From assembly GCA_913048115.1 (NCBI GenBank), contig CAJWVI010000001.1, forward strand, positions 1 through 64,000: DNA of 64,000 nt, given 5' to 3'. Origin of the DNA: an uncultured Flavobacteriaceae bacterium. Lineage in GTDB: Bacteria; Bacteroidota; Bacteroidia; Flavobacteriales; Flavobacteriaceae. Both the position numbers and the translations under genes were made by a program. A model generated the notes under the pieces. It was not told the DNA's origin. It searched no databases and saw only the letters and a program-made list of their open reading frames with translations. Positions within the stretch are counted from its first letter, which is position 1, and each line of letters begins with the position of its first letter. Of the stretch, positions 25,241 through 34,307 are shown one piece after another.

Positions 25241-26347
25241 ATGGACACGCCAATTCATATGAGAAAGATTATTCATGTTGACATGGATGCCTTTTACGCT
25301 AGTGTAGCGCAATTGGATGACCCATCATTGGCAGGAAAAGCTATTGCTGTAGGCGGTGGCGGGAAACGTGGGGTAGTAAGCGCAGCAAGCTATGAGGCTA
25401 GAAAGTTTGGGGTGCGTTCTGCAATGGCTGGTGCCCTGGCAATTAAATTATGCCCACACCTTATTTTTGTAAAATCAGATTTTGACCGGTATCGAGAAAT
25501 CTCAGAGAAAGTACGTACTGTATTTTTTGAATATACAGATTTGGTAGAGCCTCTTTCGCTAGACGAAGCCTATCTCGATGTTACCCAAAACAAAAAAGGA
25601 AACCCTAGCGCATCATTAATTGCTCAAGAGATACGCGCCAAGATAAAACAGCGCACAGGCTTAAATGCTAGTGCAGGAATCTCTGTCAATAAATTTGTAG
25701 CCAAAATTGCAAGCGATTATAATAAACCTAATGGCCAGAAGACAGTACCTCCAGAAGATGTGTTAGATTTTGTAGCGGCCTTAGACATTAAAAAGTTTTA
25801 TGGTGTTGGCAAGGTGATGAAAGAAAAAATGTATCGGTTTGGTATTTATACAGGACTTGATTTAAAAGCTAAGTCTCTTGAGTTTCTAGAAGAGAATTTC
25901 GGTAAAAGCGGGCCATTTTATTTTCATATTGTACGCGGCATACATCATAGTAAAGTGAGCCCTCAGCGCACCAGAAAATCATTAGCAGCAGAACGCACAT
26001 TTGGTGAAAACATTTCAAGTGAATTGTATATGATAGAGCGTTTACAGGATATAGCTCAAGAGGTAGAACGACGTCTCAAAAAAAACAAAGTAGCCGGAAA
26101 AACCATTACATTAAAAATAAAGTACAGTGACTTTACGCTGCAAACTCGCAGTAAAACACTTCCTCATTATATTGCCACAAAAGCCCTACTTATGGAACAT
26201 GTCACAGAATTATTATATCAAGAAAAGATGAAAAACTCTGTACGCTTGTTAGGGATCTCTTTATCGAGTTTGAATAATGAAAAGAAGGAGAGTTTGAAGG
26301 TTTCAGAAGAAAAAAAATACGATGTACAAATGAAGCTCGAGTTTTAA
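25241..26347 (+). CDS. dinB: DNA polymerase IV
   Basis: 368 residues, Y-family translesion polymerase. Catalytic motifs: IHVDMDAFYASV (metal-binding Asp) and PLSLDEAYLDVT (Asp-Glu pair), then the thumb helix-hairpin-helix region (KFYGVGKVMKEKMYRFGI) and little-finger domain. There is no obvious beta-clamp peptide beyond the basic C-terminus. An in-frame ATG at 25259 (MRKIIHVDMDAF) matches the usual family start, so six extra residues may be absent in vivo. Confidence 0.95.
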   Translation: MDTPIHMRKIIHVDMDAFYASVAQLDDPSLAGKAIAVGGGGKRGVVSAASYEARKFGVRSAMAGALAIKLCPHLIFVKSDFDRYREISEKVRTVFFEYTDLVEPLSLDEAYLDVTQNKKGNPSASLIAQEIRAKIKQRTGLNASAGISVNKFVAKIASDYNKPNGQKTVPPEDVLDFVAALDIKKFYGVGKVMKEKMYRFGIYTGLDLKAKSLEFLEENFGKSGPFYFHIVRGIHHSKVSPQRTRKSLAAERTFGENISSELYMIERLQDIAQEVERRLKKNKVAGKTITLKIKYSDFTLQTRSKTLPHYIATKALLMEHVTELLYQEKMKNSVRLLGISLSSLNNEKKESLKVSEEKKYDVQMKLEF

Positions 26348-26463
26348 AACCAGTGCTAGTGCAACAAATATGGGGGGATGTTAGTTATATATACATAAAA
26401 GGACCACACGCTTCTATCTAAAGCGTATCGATTTCTTTACCCTTAACCTAAAACACGACCCAC

Positions 26464-27231
26464 ATGAAAAACACAGCTTTTAATATCGCAGCACTTGCCA
26501 TGATCACACTTTTTAGCTCCTGTCAAGACAAAATAAAAAAGACAACTACTAATGTGGCAGTAGCAGAAACTGTGAAGGAGGTTGTTCCACAAAAAGGAAC
26601 AAGGCATTTATACGTTACTGCTGCTAGCGGATTGTCTTTAAGAGAGTACAACAATCTAAACAGCGAAAAACTTGCCGTAATGCCCTACGGAACTAAAGTT
26701 GAAGTTGTATTAGCAGAAAAAAACAACACTATGAATATTAGAGGTGTAAGCGGAGGCATGCACCAAGTAGCATACAATAATAAGACAGGATATGCCTTTA
26801 GCGGGTATCTGTCTGAGTTGTTTCCTCCAGAACCAGGGGCTAATGCAAAGATGTATATTGCAGACCTTCAAAATACGCATCCAACAGCATCCATAACAGC
26901 TCTTGTGGGCGGAACAGCTAGTGAGCCAAGCAACACACAAACGCTGTTAATTCCTACTATAAAATGGCATGAAGCGTACTTAATTGCTCAAAAACTATAT
27001 GAAATTCCAAGATCTTTTGCTCTGCCAGAGCCAAAGGGTGAAGACCAAGAAGTTATCAATAACCCAAATAAATTAGCAAGTACCTTGCTAAGTGAATTAC
27101 AGGTTAGCCGCGTTGAAGACACTCTGTTAAAGATTGTATTTACTTTTGTGTCTCAAGATTTTAAGCGCACTGTTAGCATTACACAACAAGACAACATGAT
27201 GAAAATAGAAGAGGCGCGTATTGTGTACTAG
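26464..27231 (+). CDS. SH3-domain lipoprotein
   Basis: 255 residues. Signal peptide with lipobox near LFSSC (residues 16-20). Residues 47-105 form a bacterial SH3-like domain (LYVTAASGLSLREYNNLNSE, VMPYGTKVEV, KTGYAFSGYLSELF), usually involved in cell-wall binding. The C-terminal half is unassigned. Monocistronic, closed by a strong bidirectional terminator shared with pyk. Confidence 0.75.
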   Translation: MKNTAFNIAALAMITLFSSCQDKIKKTTTNVAVAETVKEVVPQKGTRHLYVTAASGLSLREYNNLNSEKLAVMPYGTKVEVVLAEKNNTMNIRGVSGGMHQVAYNNKTGYAFSGYLSELFPPEPGANAKMYIADLQNTHPTASITALVGGTASEPSNTQTLLIPTIKWHEAYLIAQKLYEIPRSFALPEPKGEDQEVINNPNKLASTLLSELQVSRVEDTLLKIVFTFVSQDFKRTVSITQQDNMMKIEEARIVY

Positions 27232-27261
27232 AGGGTATTTATGAGCATTACTAACTAAAAA

Positions 27262-27296
27262 AAAAGAGCCTTAAAATAAATTTTTAAGGCTCTTTT
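27262..27296. terminator. Bidirectional terminator between the SH3 lipoprotein and pyk
   Basis: AAAAGAGCCTTAAAA (27262-27276) is perfectly complementary to TTTTAAGGCTCTTTT (27282-27296), with a 5-base loop and A/T runs on both sides, so it can stop convergent transcription from both genes. Confidence 0.9.
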
Positions 27297-27321
27297 AAAG
27301 CTATAATTTTAGCAGCAAGGA

Positions 27322-28749
27322 TTAAACCTGAGAAATACGCAGCGTATTTACCATTCCTTTATCTACAATAGGCATTGCCGCCAAGTTAATAAGGTGGTCT
27401 CCTTTTGACACAAAACCTCTTTCATGTGCAATTTTGTTAACGTCTTCTACTGTTTCATCTGTGCTTACATATTTGTCGTAGAAGAATGATTTTACACCCC
27501 AAAGCAAATTTAATCTTGAAAGAATTCTAGGGTTATTAGTAAACACTAAGATGTGAGCATCTGGTCTCCATGCAGATATTTGAAAAGCAGTATAACCACT
27601 ATTGGTTAAAGTACAAATAGCCGTTGCTTTAATTTCATTTGCCATACTTGCTGCATGGTAACAAATAGATTTTGTTATATAGCGTTTGGTACGAATGTGA
27701 GGTGGTTGATGTGGCACGGAGATAAGAGAGCTGTTTTCCACCTGCTTGCAAATATTTGCCATTTTTTGAATTACCTCTACAGGGAACTTTCCTACAGAAG
27801 TTTCACCACTTAACATTACTGCATCTGCTCCATCCATAATAGAGTTTGCAACATCATTTACCTCTGCTCTTGTTGGGGTTAATGATGAAATCATTGTTTC
27901 CATCATTTGAGTGGCAATAATCACAGGTATTCTAGCTCTCTTTGCTGTAAGCACTAATTCTTTTTGAATTAAAGGAACCTCCTCTGCAGGCACCTCTACT
28001 CCTAGATCACCACGGGCTACCATTAAACCATCACAATGAGCAACGATTTTTTCAATATTTGCTACAGCTTCAGGTTTCTCAATTTTAGCTATAATTGGAA
28101 TTTTGTACTTGCTATTTGCTTTAATTAATGCTTGTAATTCTTTTAAATCTTCAGCATGTCTTACAAATGATAAGGCAATCCAATCTACCTCAAGAGAGAT
28201 TGCAAAAATAGCATCCTCTTTATCCTTGATTGTTAAAGCAGGCAATGAAATATTAGTGTTTGGAAGGTTAACACCTTTTCTAGAGCGCAACGGACCTCCT
28301 TGTATTACTTTCGTTCTTACTTCTGTTTTACCGTCTGTAGCGATGACTTCAAACATTAATTTTCCATCATCAAGAAGAATACGCTCGCCCTTTTTAACAT
28401 CCTTAGGGAAATTATTGTAGTTCATAAATACTCTCTTTGAAGTTCCTTCAAACTCCTCTCCCGTGCAAAACAAAATCTCGTCTCCTGGATGAACAAACAC
28501 TTCTTCTTTCATCATGCCAACTCTTAATTTAGGCCCTTGTAAATCTGCAAGAATTGCGGTTGATGTATTAAGTTGAGTCCCTAAATCTCTAATGAGAGCA
28601 ACAACTTCTTTTACATTGTCATAATTTGCATGAGAAAAATTAACGCGAAACACATTAACTCCAGCTAGAATCATTTCTTTAAGTACTTTTCTGTCTGCTG
28701 TAGCAGGGCCAAGGGTGGCTACAATTTTAGTCTTTTTTTGGGTATGCAT
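27322..28749 (-). CDS. pyk: Pyruvate kinase
   Basis: 475 residues, phosphoenolpyruvate + ADP to pyruvate + ATP, last step of glycolysis. Motifs: KIVATLGPAT, FRVNFSHANYDN, the active-site signature IPIIAKIEKPEAV, ARGDLGVEVP, and ATQMMETMISSLTPTRAEVNDV. Length matches the usual enzyme. It follows the IPExxxVDY gene without a gap (stop at 28750, ATG at 28749), so they are cotranscribed and probably translationally coupled. Confidence 0.97.
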   Translation of the reverse strand: MHTQKKTKIVATLGPATADRKVLKEMILAGVNVFRVNFSHANYDNVKEVVALIRDLGTQLNTSTAILADLQGPKLRVGMMKEEVFVHPGDEILFCTGEEFEGTSKRVFMNYNNFPKDVKKGERILLDDGKLMFEVIATDGKTEVRTKVIQGGPLRSRKGVNLPNTNISLPALTIKDKEDAIFAISLEVDWIALSFVRHAEDLKELQALIKANSKYKIPIIAKIEKPEAVANIEKIVAHCDGLMVARGDLGVEVPAEEVPLIQKELVLTAKRARIPVIIATQMMETMISSLTPTRAEVNDVANSIMDGADAVMLSGETSVGKFPVEVIQKMANICKQVENSSLISVPHQPPHIRTKRYITKSICYHAASMANEIKATAICTLTNSGYTAFQISAWRPDAHILVFTNNPRILSRLNLLWGVKSFFYDKYVSTDETVEDVNKIAHERGFVSKGDHLINLAAMPIVDKGMVNTLRISQV

Positions 28750-29241
28750 TTAGTCAAATATTAGATTGTGCTTTGATTTAAGCGTTTCTGTATCTACTTC
28801 GTAGGCAGAAATAATTTGTTTTATATCGTTGACAGCTGTGATCAACATTTTGGTTCCTACTTTATCAAAATCACTTTGGATTTTCAAAAAGTAATCTACT
28901 TTTTTAAGTTCCGGGATAAGGTGCGTTATTACCGTTTCCTCGCCCATTGTGTTTTCGAATAATTCTCCGCTTTGGTTAATTTTAGCAACTGCAGATTTAC
29001 ATTTATTAGCAACCAACTTATAGTTTGTGTAATTGGCCAAATCTTCAAATCTAAAAAGGGGGAAGTTAATTTCTAAACCCTTGATTGAATATGACAAATC
29101 AACTTTGTTGCGGCGTAACTTTAAACGCGCAAATTGGTTGAGTATATAAGCAGTTTTGTAGGGCTCTTCACTACAATGAATAGCAATGAGTGAGAAATCT
29201 TCTTCAAAATCATCGTCTAATACTAGTTTGTGAGTTCCCAT
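28750..29241 (-). CDS. IPExxxVDY family protein
   Basis: 163 residues of unknown function. The namesake motif is present as IPELKKVDY near residues 108-116. The sequence is mixed alpha/beta, without signal peptide or membrane segment, and starts MGTHKLVLDDDFEEDF. It lies between rnc and pyk, directly upstream of pyk. Position suggests a link to central carbon metabolism or expression, but nothing in the sequence proves it. Confidence 0.85.
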   Translation of the reverse strand: MGTHKLVLDDDFEEDFSLIAIHCSEEPYKTAYILNQFARLKLRRNKVDLSYSIKGLEINFPLFRFEDLANYTNYKLVANKCKSAVAKINQSGELFENTMGEETVITHLIPELKKVDYFLKIQSDFDKVGTKMLITAVNDIKQIISAYEVDTETLKSKHNLIFD

Positions 29242-29265
29242 GGGTATACTGCTAGCCTATAAAAG

Positions 29266-29273
29266 TAAAGATA
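29266..29273 (-). promoter_or_regulatory. -7-like box TATCTTTA upstream of IPExxxVDY-pyk
   Basis: Minus-strand TATCTTTA lies 24 bases before the ATG of the IPExxxVDY gene, one mismatch to TAnnTTTG. Likely promoter of the two-gene operon. Confidence 0.35.
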
Positions 29274-29373
29274 CTTTTAGTAACAATATGTAAAGATGTT
29301 GTGAATTCTACCTTAAACCACGATATGTTGTAGTCATGTAGTGGTGTCTTTGCAGGAAGCAACGATAATGGGC

Positions 29374-30123
29374 TTAGCTTTTTTTACTAAAGCCGTCAAT
29401 TGCTTCTTGTAATTTGTAATAGGCTCTCTTGGCCGCTTGCTCTTCAGCTTTCTTTTTGGAGGTTGCCCGAGCTTTCCCTACTGTTTCTCCGTCTAAGTTT
29501 AGTTTTACCGCAAAGTGTTTAAGTGTTTCATTTCCGGTGTCTTCATAAACAGCAAACTTAAACTGATGCTTATTTTTCTGGCACCACTCAATAAAAAGAC
29601 TTTTATAACTTATAACCTTACCTTCTAGTTTTTCAATATCAACATACGGTATAATGACCCGTTTATTGATGAATTTCTCACAGTACTTATAACCCCTATC
29701 AAGATATATTGCACCAACGAGTGACTCAAAGACATTGCCGTGAATATTGCCCCCAAACTGGCCAATAGGCACCGTAGTTTTCACATGCTTGATGAGTTGT
29801 AGATCACGCCCTAATTCATTGAGGTGCTCTCTACTTACTACCTTGCTTCGCATCTTTGTAAGATACCCTTCGTCACCGCCAGGAACCTTATTAAATAGAT
29901 GCGCTGCAATAATAGAGCTTAGCATAGCGTCTCCAAGAAACTCCATGCGCTCATAGTTTTGTGCATGTCCTTCAACAGAGGTGGTATTAGTAGATCGATG
30001 GGTAAAGGCTTCTTCGTAAATGCTAATGTCTTTAGGACTGAAGCTCAATAATTTTTTAATTGCTAAAAAAAAATCCCCGTCCTTAGGGGTACGGGGATTA
30101 AATATGTTTTTTAAAGACGCCAT
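29374..30123 (-). CDS. rnc: Ribonuclease III
   Basis: 249 residues. The RNase III signature is NYERMEFLGDAML, with the second acidic cluster at GNVFESLVGAIYLDRG; the C-terminal double-stranded RNA-binding domain spans about 172-240 (SYKSLFIEWCQKNKHQFKF, KKAEEQAAKRAYY). It processes rRNA precursors and structured mRNAs. It is five bases downstream of fabF in the acpP-fabF-rnc order common in bacteria. Confidence 0.97.
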   Translation of the reverse strand: MASLKNIFNPRTPKDGDFFLAIKKLLSFSPKDISIYEEAFTHRSTNTTSVEGHAQNYERMEFLGDAMLSSIIAAHLFNKVPGGDEGYLTKMRSKVVSREHLNELGRDLQLIKHVKTTVPIGQFGGNIHGNVFESLVGAIYLDRGYKYCEKFINKRVIIPYVDIEKLEGKVISYKSLFIEWCQKNKHQFKFAVYEDTGNETLKHFAVKLNLDGETVGKARATSKKKAEEQAAKRAYYKLQEAIDGFSKKS

Positions 30124-30128
30124 TGCTG

Positions 30129-31382
30129 TTAGGCGTCTAATTTTCTAAACAAAACACAAGCATTGTGCCCTCCAAAGCCAAAGGTGTTGCTCATGGCGAC
30201 ATTTACTTGTCGTTTTTGTGCTTTGTTGAGTGTTAAATTTAAAGATGGGTCTATGTTTGGATCAACTGTGGTATGGTTAATAGTAGGGGGTACTAAACTA
30301 TGCTGCATAGAAAGTATAGAAGCAATAGCCTCTATAGCACCTGCGGCACCCAGTAAGTGACCCGTCATAGATTTTGTAGAATTGATATTGATTTTATTGG
30401 CATGTGCGCCAAAGACCTTGCTAATTGCTTTTAGTTCTGCAACATCTCCAAGGGGTGTTGAGGTACCGTGAGTGTTAATTGCATCTACTTCACCGGCATC
30501 TATACCAGCGTCATTTAGACAGTTATGCATCACACGTTCTACACCAATACCTTCTGGATGTGGCGCCGTCATGTGATATGCATCACTTGACATTCCACCA
30601 CCAATTACCTCGGCATATATTTTTGCACCACGCGCTTTTGCGTGATCGTAATCTTCTAATATTAATGCGCCAGCGCCTTCTCCTAGTATAAATCCATCAC
30701 GAGTAGCATCAAAGGGTCTTGAAGCAGATTCTGGAGATTCATTTCTTGTAGAGAGTGCGTGCATGGCGTTAAAGCCACCTAAACCAGCCATAGTAATAGC
30801 GGCTTCACTTCCTCCTGTTACAATAATATCACAATGTCCTAAACGTATATAGTTTAGCGCATCAATCATTGCATTGGCAGAAGAAGCACAGGCAGAGACC
30901 GTTGTATAGTTTGGCCCCATAAATCCATGTTTGATTGATATATTACCAGGAGCAATATCTGCAATCATTTTAGGAATAAAAAAGGGGTTGAAACGTGGCG
31001 TTCCATCCCCTTCAGAAAAGTTTATTACTTCATTTTGAAATGTTTCAATACCACCAATACCCGCTCCCCAAATAACACCAACACGAAATTTATCTATAGC
31101 ATCCATATCTATGGCTGCATCTCGTATTGCTTCGTCACTAGAGACCATTGCGTATTGAGCAAAACGGTCTAGTTTTCTAGCCTCTTTGCGGTCAAAATGT
31201 TGTAATGGATCATAATCCTTAATTTCACAAGCAAATTTTGTTTTGAACTTTTCAGTATCAAAATAGGTAATAGGGGCACATCCACTTTTTCCGCTTTTTA
31301 GAGCGTCCCAATATTCTTGGATGTTATTTCCAATAGGGGTAAGTGCGCCAAGACCAGTTACTACAACTCGCTTTAATTCCAT
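30129..31382 (-). CDS. fabF: Beta-ketoacyl-ACP synthase II
   Basis: 417 residues, elongating condensing enzyme of fatty acid synthesis. Catalytic Cys in TVSACASSANAM, first His in INTHGTSTPLGD, second His in STKSMTGHLLGAAG, and the lysine of the latter motif. It is 12 bases after acpP and cotranscribed with it and rnc. Confidence 0.98.
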   Translation of the reverse strand: MELKRVVVTGLGALTPIGNNIQEYWDALKSGKSGCAPITYFDTEKFKTKFACEIKDYDPLQHFDRKEARKLDRFAQYAMVSSDEAIRDAAIDMDAIDKFRVGVIWGAGIGGIETFQNEVINFSEGDGTPRFNPFFIPKMIADIAPGNISIKHGFMGPNYTTVSACASSANAMIDALNYIRLGHCDIIVTGGSEAAITMAGLGGFNAMHALSTRNESPESASRPFDATRDGFILGEGAGALILEDYDHAKARGAKIYAEVIGGGMSSDAYHMTAPHPEGIGVERVMHNCLNDAGIDAGEVDAINTHGTSTPLGDVAELKAISKVFGAHANKININSTKSMTGHLLGAAGAIEAIASILSMQHSLVPPTINHTTVDPNIDPSLNLTLNKAQKRQVNVAMSNTFGFGGHNACVLFRKLDA

Positions 31383-31394
31383 AAAGAATGTATC

Positions 31395-31628
31395 TTATTT
31401 GTTTTCTTCAATATATGAAACTGCTTGACCTACTGTAGCAATGTTTTCAGCCTGGTCATCTGGAATTTGGATATCAAATTCTTTTTCAAATTCCATAATA
31501 AGCTCAACCGTATCTAGTGAGTCTGCTCCTAGGTCGTTAGTGAAGCTCGCTTCGTTTACAACTTCGTTCTCGTCTACACCTAATTTATCGACGATGATAG
31601 CTTTTACTCTTGATGCAATGTCTGACAT
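31395..31628 (-). CDS. acpP: Acyl carrier protein
   Basis: 77 residues, acidic four-helix protein. The phosphopantetheine serine is in [15 protein letters not shown]. First gene of acpP-fabF-rnc. A TATTTTTA box on the minus strand at 31660-31667 is a plausible promoter. Confidence 0.98.
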   Translation of the reverse strand: MSDIASRVKAIIVDKLGVDENEVVNEASFTNDLGADSLDTVELIMEFEKEFDIQIPDDQAENIATVGQAVSYIEENK

Positions 31629-31659
31629 AATCTTTGTTTTTTAAATTTTAATTAAGCGG

Positions 31660-31667
31660 TAAAAATA
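31660..31667 (-). promoter_or_regulatory. -7-like box TATTTTTA of the acpP operon
   Basis: One mismatch to TAnnTTTG; 31 bases before the acpP ATG. The surroundings are extremely A/T-rich, so chance matching is possible. Confidence 0.3.
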
Positions 31668-31752
31668 AATTATTTTAACTTAAAACACCACTTTAAAAAA
31701 AAAATCTACAAGCAAATTAAACATTTTTAAGCGAAGTGAATCTCTATTGCCT

Positions 31753-31760
31753 TACTTTTG
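31753..31760 (+). promoter_or_regulatory. -7 box TACTTTTG of purN
   Basis: Exact TAnnTTTG match, 44 bases before the purN ATG at 31805 and downstream of the ORF-track GTG at 31736, so it supports the later start. Confidence 0.4.
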
Positions 31761-31804
31761 TGATATTTATTGATGATAACTTCTCTGAACACCCAAAGAA
31801 ACCT

Positions 31805-32383
31805 ATGAAGAAGCGTATTGTAATATTTGCTTCAGGCAACGGCACCAACACTCAAAACGTTATAAAATATTTTCAGAACACAAATGTTGCTGAAGTTGTT
31901 TGTGTGTTCTCAAACAAAAAGGATGCTAAGGCGTTAAACCGTTCAAAAGCATTGAAAGTAGAGGCGTTGTCTTTTAGTAAAGCCGAAATGTTAGCCCCTA
32001 AAGGCCTGCTTTCTTTATTGAAAGAGCGAAAACCAGATCTTATCGTTTTAGCGGGATTTTTGCTTAAATTTCCTGAAAACATCATAAAAACATTCCAAAA
32101 CAAAGTGATTAACATACATCCAGCGTTACTACCAAAGTATGGTGGAAAAGGAATGTATGGGCATTATGTTCACCAGGCTGTGGTAAAAAACAAAGAAACT
32201 GAAACAGGAATTACCATACATTATGTAAACCAGCAGTATGACGAAGGAGCCATTATATTTCAGAAGAAAATAAACATAGCGCCAACAGATACCCCAGAGG
32301 ATGTTGCAATAAAGGTCCAGGGCTTAGAACATCAATGGTTTTCTAAAGTCATCGAAGAGGTACTGTTTAATGGTAAAATGTAA
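31805..32383 (+). CDS. purN: Phosphoribosylglycinamide formyltransferase
   Basis: 192 residues, GART of purine synthesis (10-formyl-THF dependent). Start MKKRIVIFASGNGTN. Catalytic residues: Asn and His in INIHPALLPKYGG, the glycine loop, and the Asp in NQQYDEGAIIFQ. The ORF-track start would add 23 residues in the promoter region. The RNase H gene follows after nine bases. Confidence 0.95.
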   Translation: MKKRIVIFASGNGTNTQNVIKYFQNTNVAEVVCVFSNKKDAKALNRSKALKVEALSFSKAEMLAPKGLLSLLKERKPDLIVLAGFLLKFPENIIKTFQNKVINIHPALLPKYGGKGMYGHYVHQAVVKNKETETGITIHYVNQQYDEGAIIFQKKINIAPTDTPEDVAIKVQGLEHQWFSKVIEEVLFNGKM

Positions 32384-32392
32384 AAAGGCACA

Positions 32393-33034
32393 ATGATAAA
32401 GAAAAAACAAAAATATTATGTTGTTTGGTTTGGTAACCCAGCCGGGATTTTTCATAGCTGGAAGGAGTGTCAACAAGCTATAAAGAGTGTGGCAGGAGCC
32501 CAATATATGAGCTTTGAATCTTTGCAAGCAGCAAAAACAGCATACAATAAAAGCTACCATGACTATAAAGGTAAAGGCGGGTCTAAGAAAAAAACGCTTA
32601 CCGCAGCAGAAAAATCAGCATACGGAGTGCCAAATTTATATTCAATTGCTGTTGATGCCGCTTGTAGTGGGAATCCTGGAATAATGGAATACCGCGGGGT
32701 GGATACTCAAACCCAAAAGCAGTTATTTCATCAAGGACCATTTTATCAAGGAACTAATAATGTAGGTGAATTTCTAGCCCTTGTTCATGGACTGGCATAT
32801 CTTAAAATGCAAAAAAGTGATCGAATCATCTATTCTGACTCTAGAACTGCAATGGGCTGGGTAAAAAAGAAGAAATGCAACACAAAGCTAAAAAAGACCA
32901 AAAAGAATGACCCAATCTTTGAGCTTATAACGCGCGCTGAACTTTGGCTAAAAAACAATTCTTACAGCAGCGTTATGGTTAAATGGGAAACAAAAGCTTG
33001 GGGAGAAATTCCTGCAGATTTTGGAAGAAAATAA
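32393..33034 (+). CDS. RNase H with N-terminal viroplasmin-like hybrid-binding domain
   Basis: 213 residues. Residues 1-50 are a caulimovirus-viroplasmin/RNase H1 hybrid-binding domain (KYYVVWFGNPAGIFHSWKEC, AAKTAYNKSY). Residues 75-213 are RNase H type 1, with catalytic acids in VDAACSGNPG, NNVGEFLAL and YSDSRTAMGW, and a terminal Asp in PADFGRK. It removes RNA from DNA-RNA hybrids. It forms a two-gene unit with purN by spacing. Confidence 0.9.
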   Translation: MIKKKQKYYVVWFGNPAGIFHSWKECQQAIKSVAGAQYMSFESLQAAKTAYNKSYHDYKGKGGSKKKTLTAAEKSAYGVPNLYSIAVDAACSGNPGIMEYRGVDTQTQKQLFHQGPFYQGTNNVGEFLALVHGLAYLKMQKSDRIIYSDSRTAMGWVKKKKCNTKLKKTKKNDPIFELITRAELWLKNNSYSSVMVKWETKAWGEIPADFGRK

Positions 33035-33300
33035 GCTAGTAACATAAGAGCACTTAGTGTTTTTTATTTTTTTACAACAATTGGCAGACTCCTTTTTGAA
33101 CCAAACCTTATATATGGATGTGCATTAGGGATGTGTTTTTTGAGCATCAACATGCCTAGATTTGCCGACGAAATGCCTGCTAACACAGTTTATTGTAACT
33201 GAAATTTCCTAACAATAATTCTGTAATAGACTGTTTGATAAAACTTCTTATTTCTCATTTAATTGATTAAATTTACAGCTTAATTATTGCAAATAATTGT

Positions 33301-34224
33301 ATGAGTAAACTTGTTATTGTAGGGACCGTAGCTTTTGATGCTATTGAGACTCCTTTTGGAAAAACCGATAAAATTTTAGGAGGAGCCGCAACCTATATTG
33401 GCTTGTCTGCTTCACAGTTTGATATAGATGGCGCTATTGTGTCTGTCGTGGGAGGAGATTTCCCAAAAAATGATATCGAGATGTTAGAAGATAAAGGCAT
33501 GAACTTAGAAGGCCTTGAAATTGTAAAGCAAGGGAAAACCTTCTTTTGGAGCGGGAAGTATCATAATGACATGAACTCTAGAGATACTTTGGCCACAGAG
33601 CTTAATGTCTTAGAAACATTTAATCCAGTAGTGCCCCAGACCTATAAAGATGCAGAGGTGGTGATGCTAGGAAACCTGCACCCAATGGTTCAAATGAGTG
33701 TCATTGACCAAATGAATAATCCAAAAATGGTTGTCTTAGACACGATGGATTTTTGGATGGACATAGCTCTAGAAGATCTTAAAAAAGTAATCGCTAAGGT
33801 AGACGTTATAACCATTAATGATGAAGAGGCAAGACAGTTGTCTGGAGCATATTCTTTGGTAAATGCCGCTAAGATAATCATGGAGATGGGACCAAAATAT
33901 GTCGTGATTAAAAAAGGAGAACATGGCGCCTTGATTTTTTATAAAAATGAAATGTTCTTTGCCCCAGCCTTGCCACTAGCAGAGGTGTTTGACCCCACAG
34001 GAGCAGGAGACACTTTTGCAGGAGGATTTACAGGGTATCTAGCAAAGACAGCAGATTATAGTTTTGAAAACATGAAAAGAGCAATTATTTACGGCTCATG
34101 TTTAGCCTCCTTTTGTGTAGAAAAATTTGGCACCGAGCGCATGCAAAACTTAACAAAGCAAGAAATAGACATTCGCTTACATCAATTTAAGAGCTTGACA
34201 CAATACGAAATAGATTTATCATAA
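33301..34224 (+). CDS. PfkB family carbohydrate or nucleoside kinase
   Basis: 307 residues. The ribokinase-family signature is FDPTGAGDTFAGGFTGYL near 228-245 (catalytic Asp), with LGGAATYIGLSAS at the N-terminal substrate site. The substrate is not predictable. A 266-bp gap upstream holds no gene that I can see. It is followed by a strong terminator and then by the PurF-like gene in the same direction, a pairing I associate with Bacteroidota. Confidence 0.85.
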   Translation: MSKLVIVGTVAFDAIETPFGKTDKILGGAATYIGLSASQFDIDGAIVSVVGGDFPKNDIEMLEDKGMNLEGLEIVKQGKTFFWSGKYHNDMNSRDTLATELNVLETFNPVVPQTYKDAEVVMLGNLHPMVQMSVIDQMNNPKMVVLDTMDFWMDIALEDLKKVIAKVDVITINDEEARQLSGAYSLVNAAKIIMEMGPKYVVIKKGEHGALIFYKNEMFFAPALPLAEVFDPTGAGDTFAGGFTGYLAKTADYSFENMKRAIIYGSCLASFCVEKFGTERMQNLTKQEIDIRLHQFKSLTQYEIDLS

Positions 34225-34229
34225 CAATG

Positions 34230-34253
34230 CGTCCCAAATTTTGGGACGTTTTT
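34230..34253 (+). terminator. Terminator after the PfkB kinase
   Basis: CGTCCCAA-ATT-TTGGGACG is a perfect 8-bp stem followed by five Ts. It separates the kinase from the PurF-like gene, so the latter needs its own promoter or read-through. Confidence 0.85.
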
Positions 34254-34307
34254 GATTTACATACATACGATTATTAATCATTAATAAGATTCTCGCCTCC
34301 GCGAGAA

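Noticed and set aside
33035-33300. Possible small gene or RNA between RNase H and the PfkB kinase
   Set aside because: No ORF of note, no terminator-promoter arrangement or stable stem that I could find; only a TAAATTTA box-like sequence near 33268.
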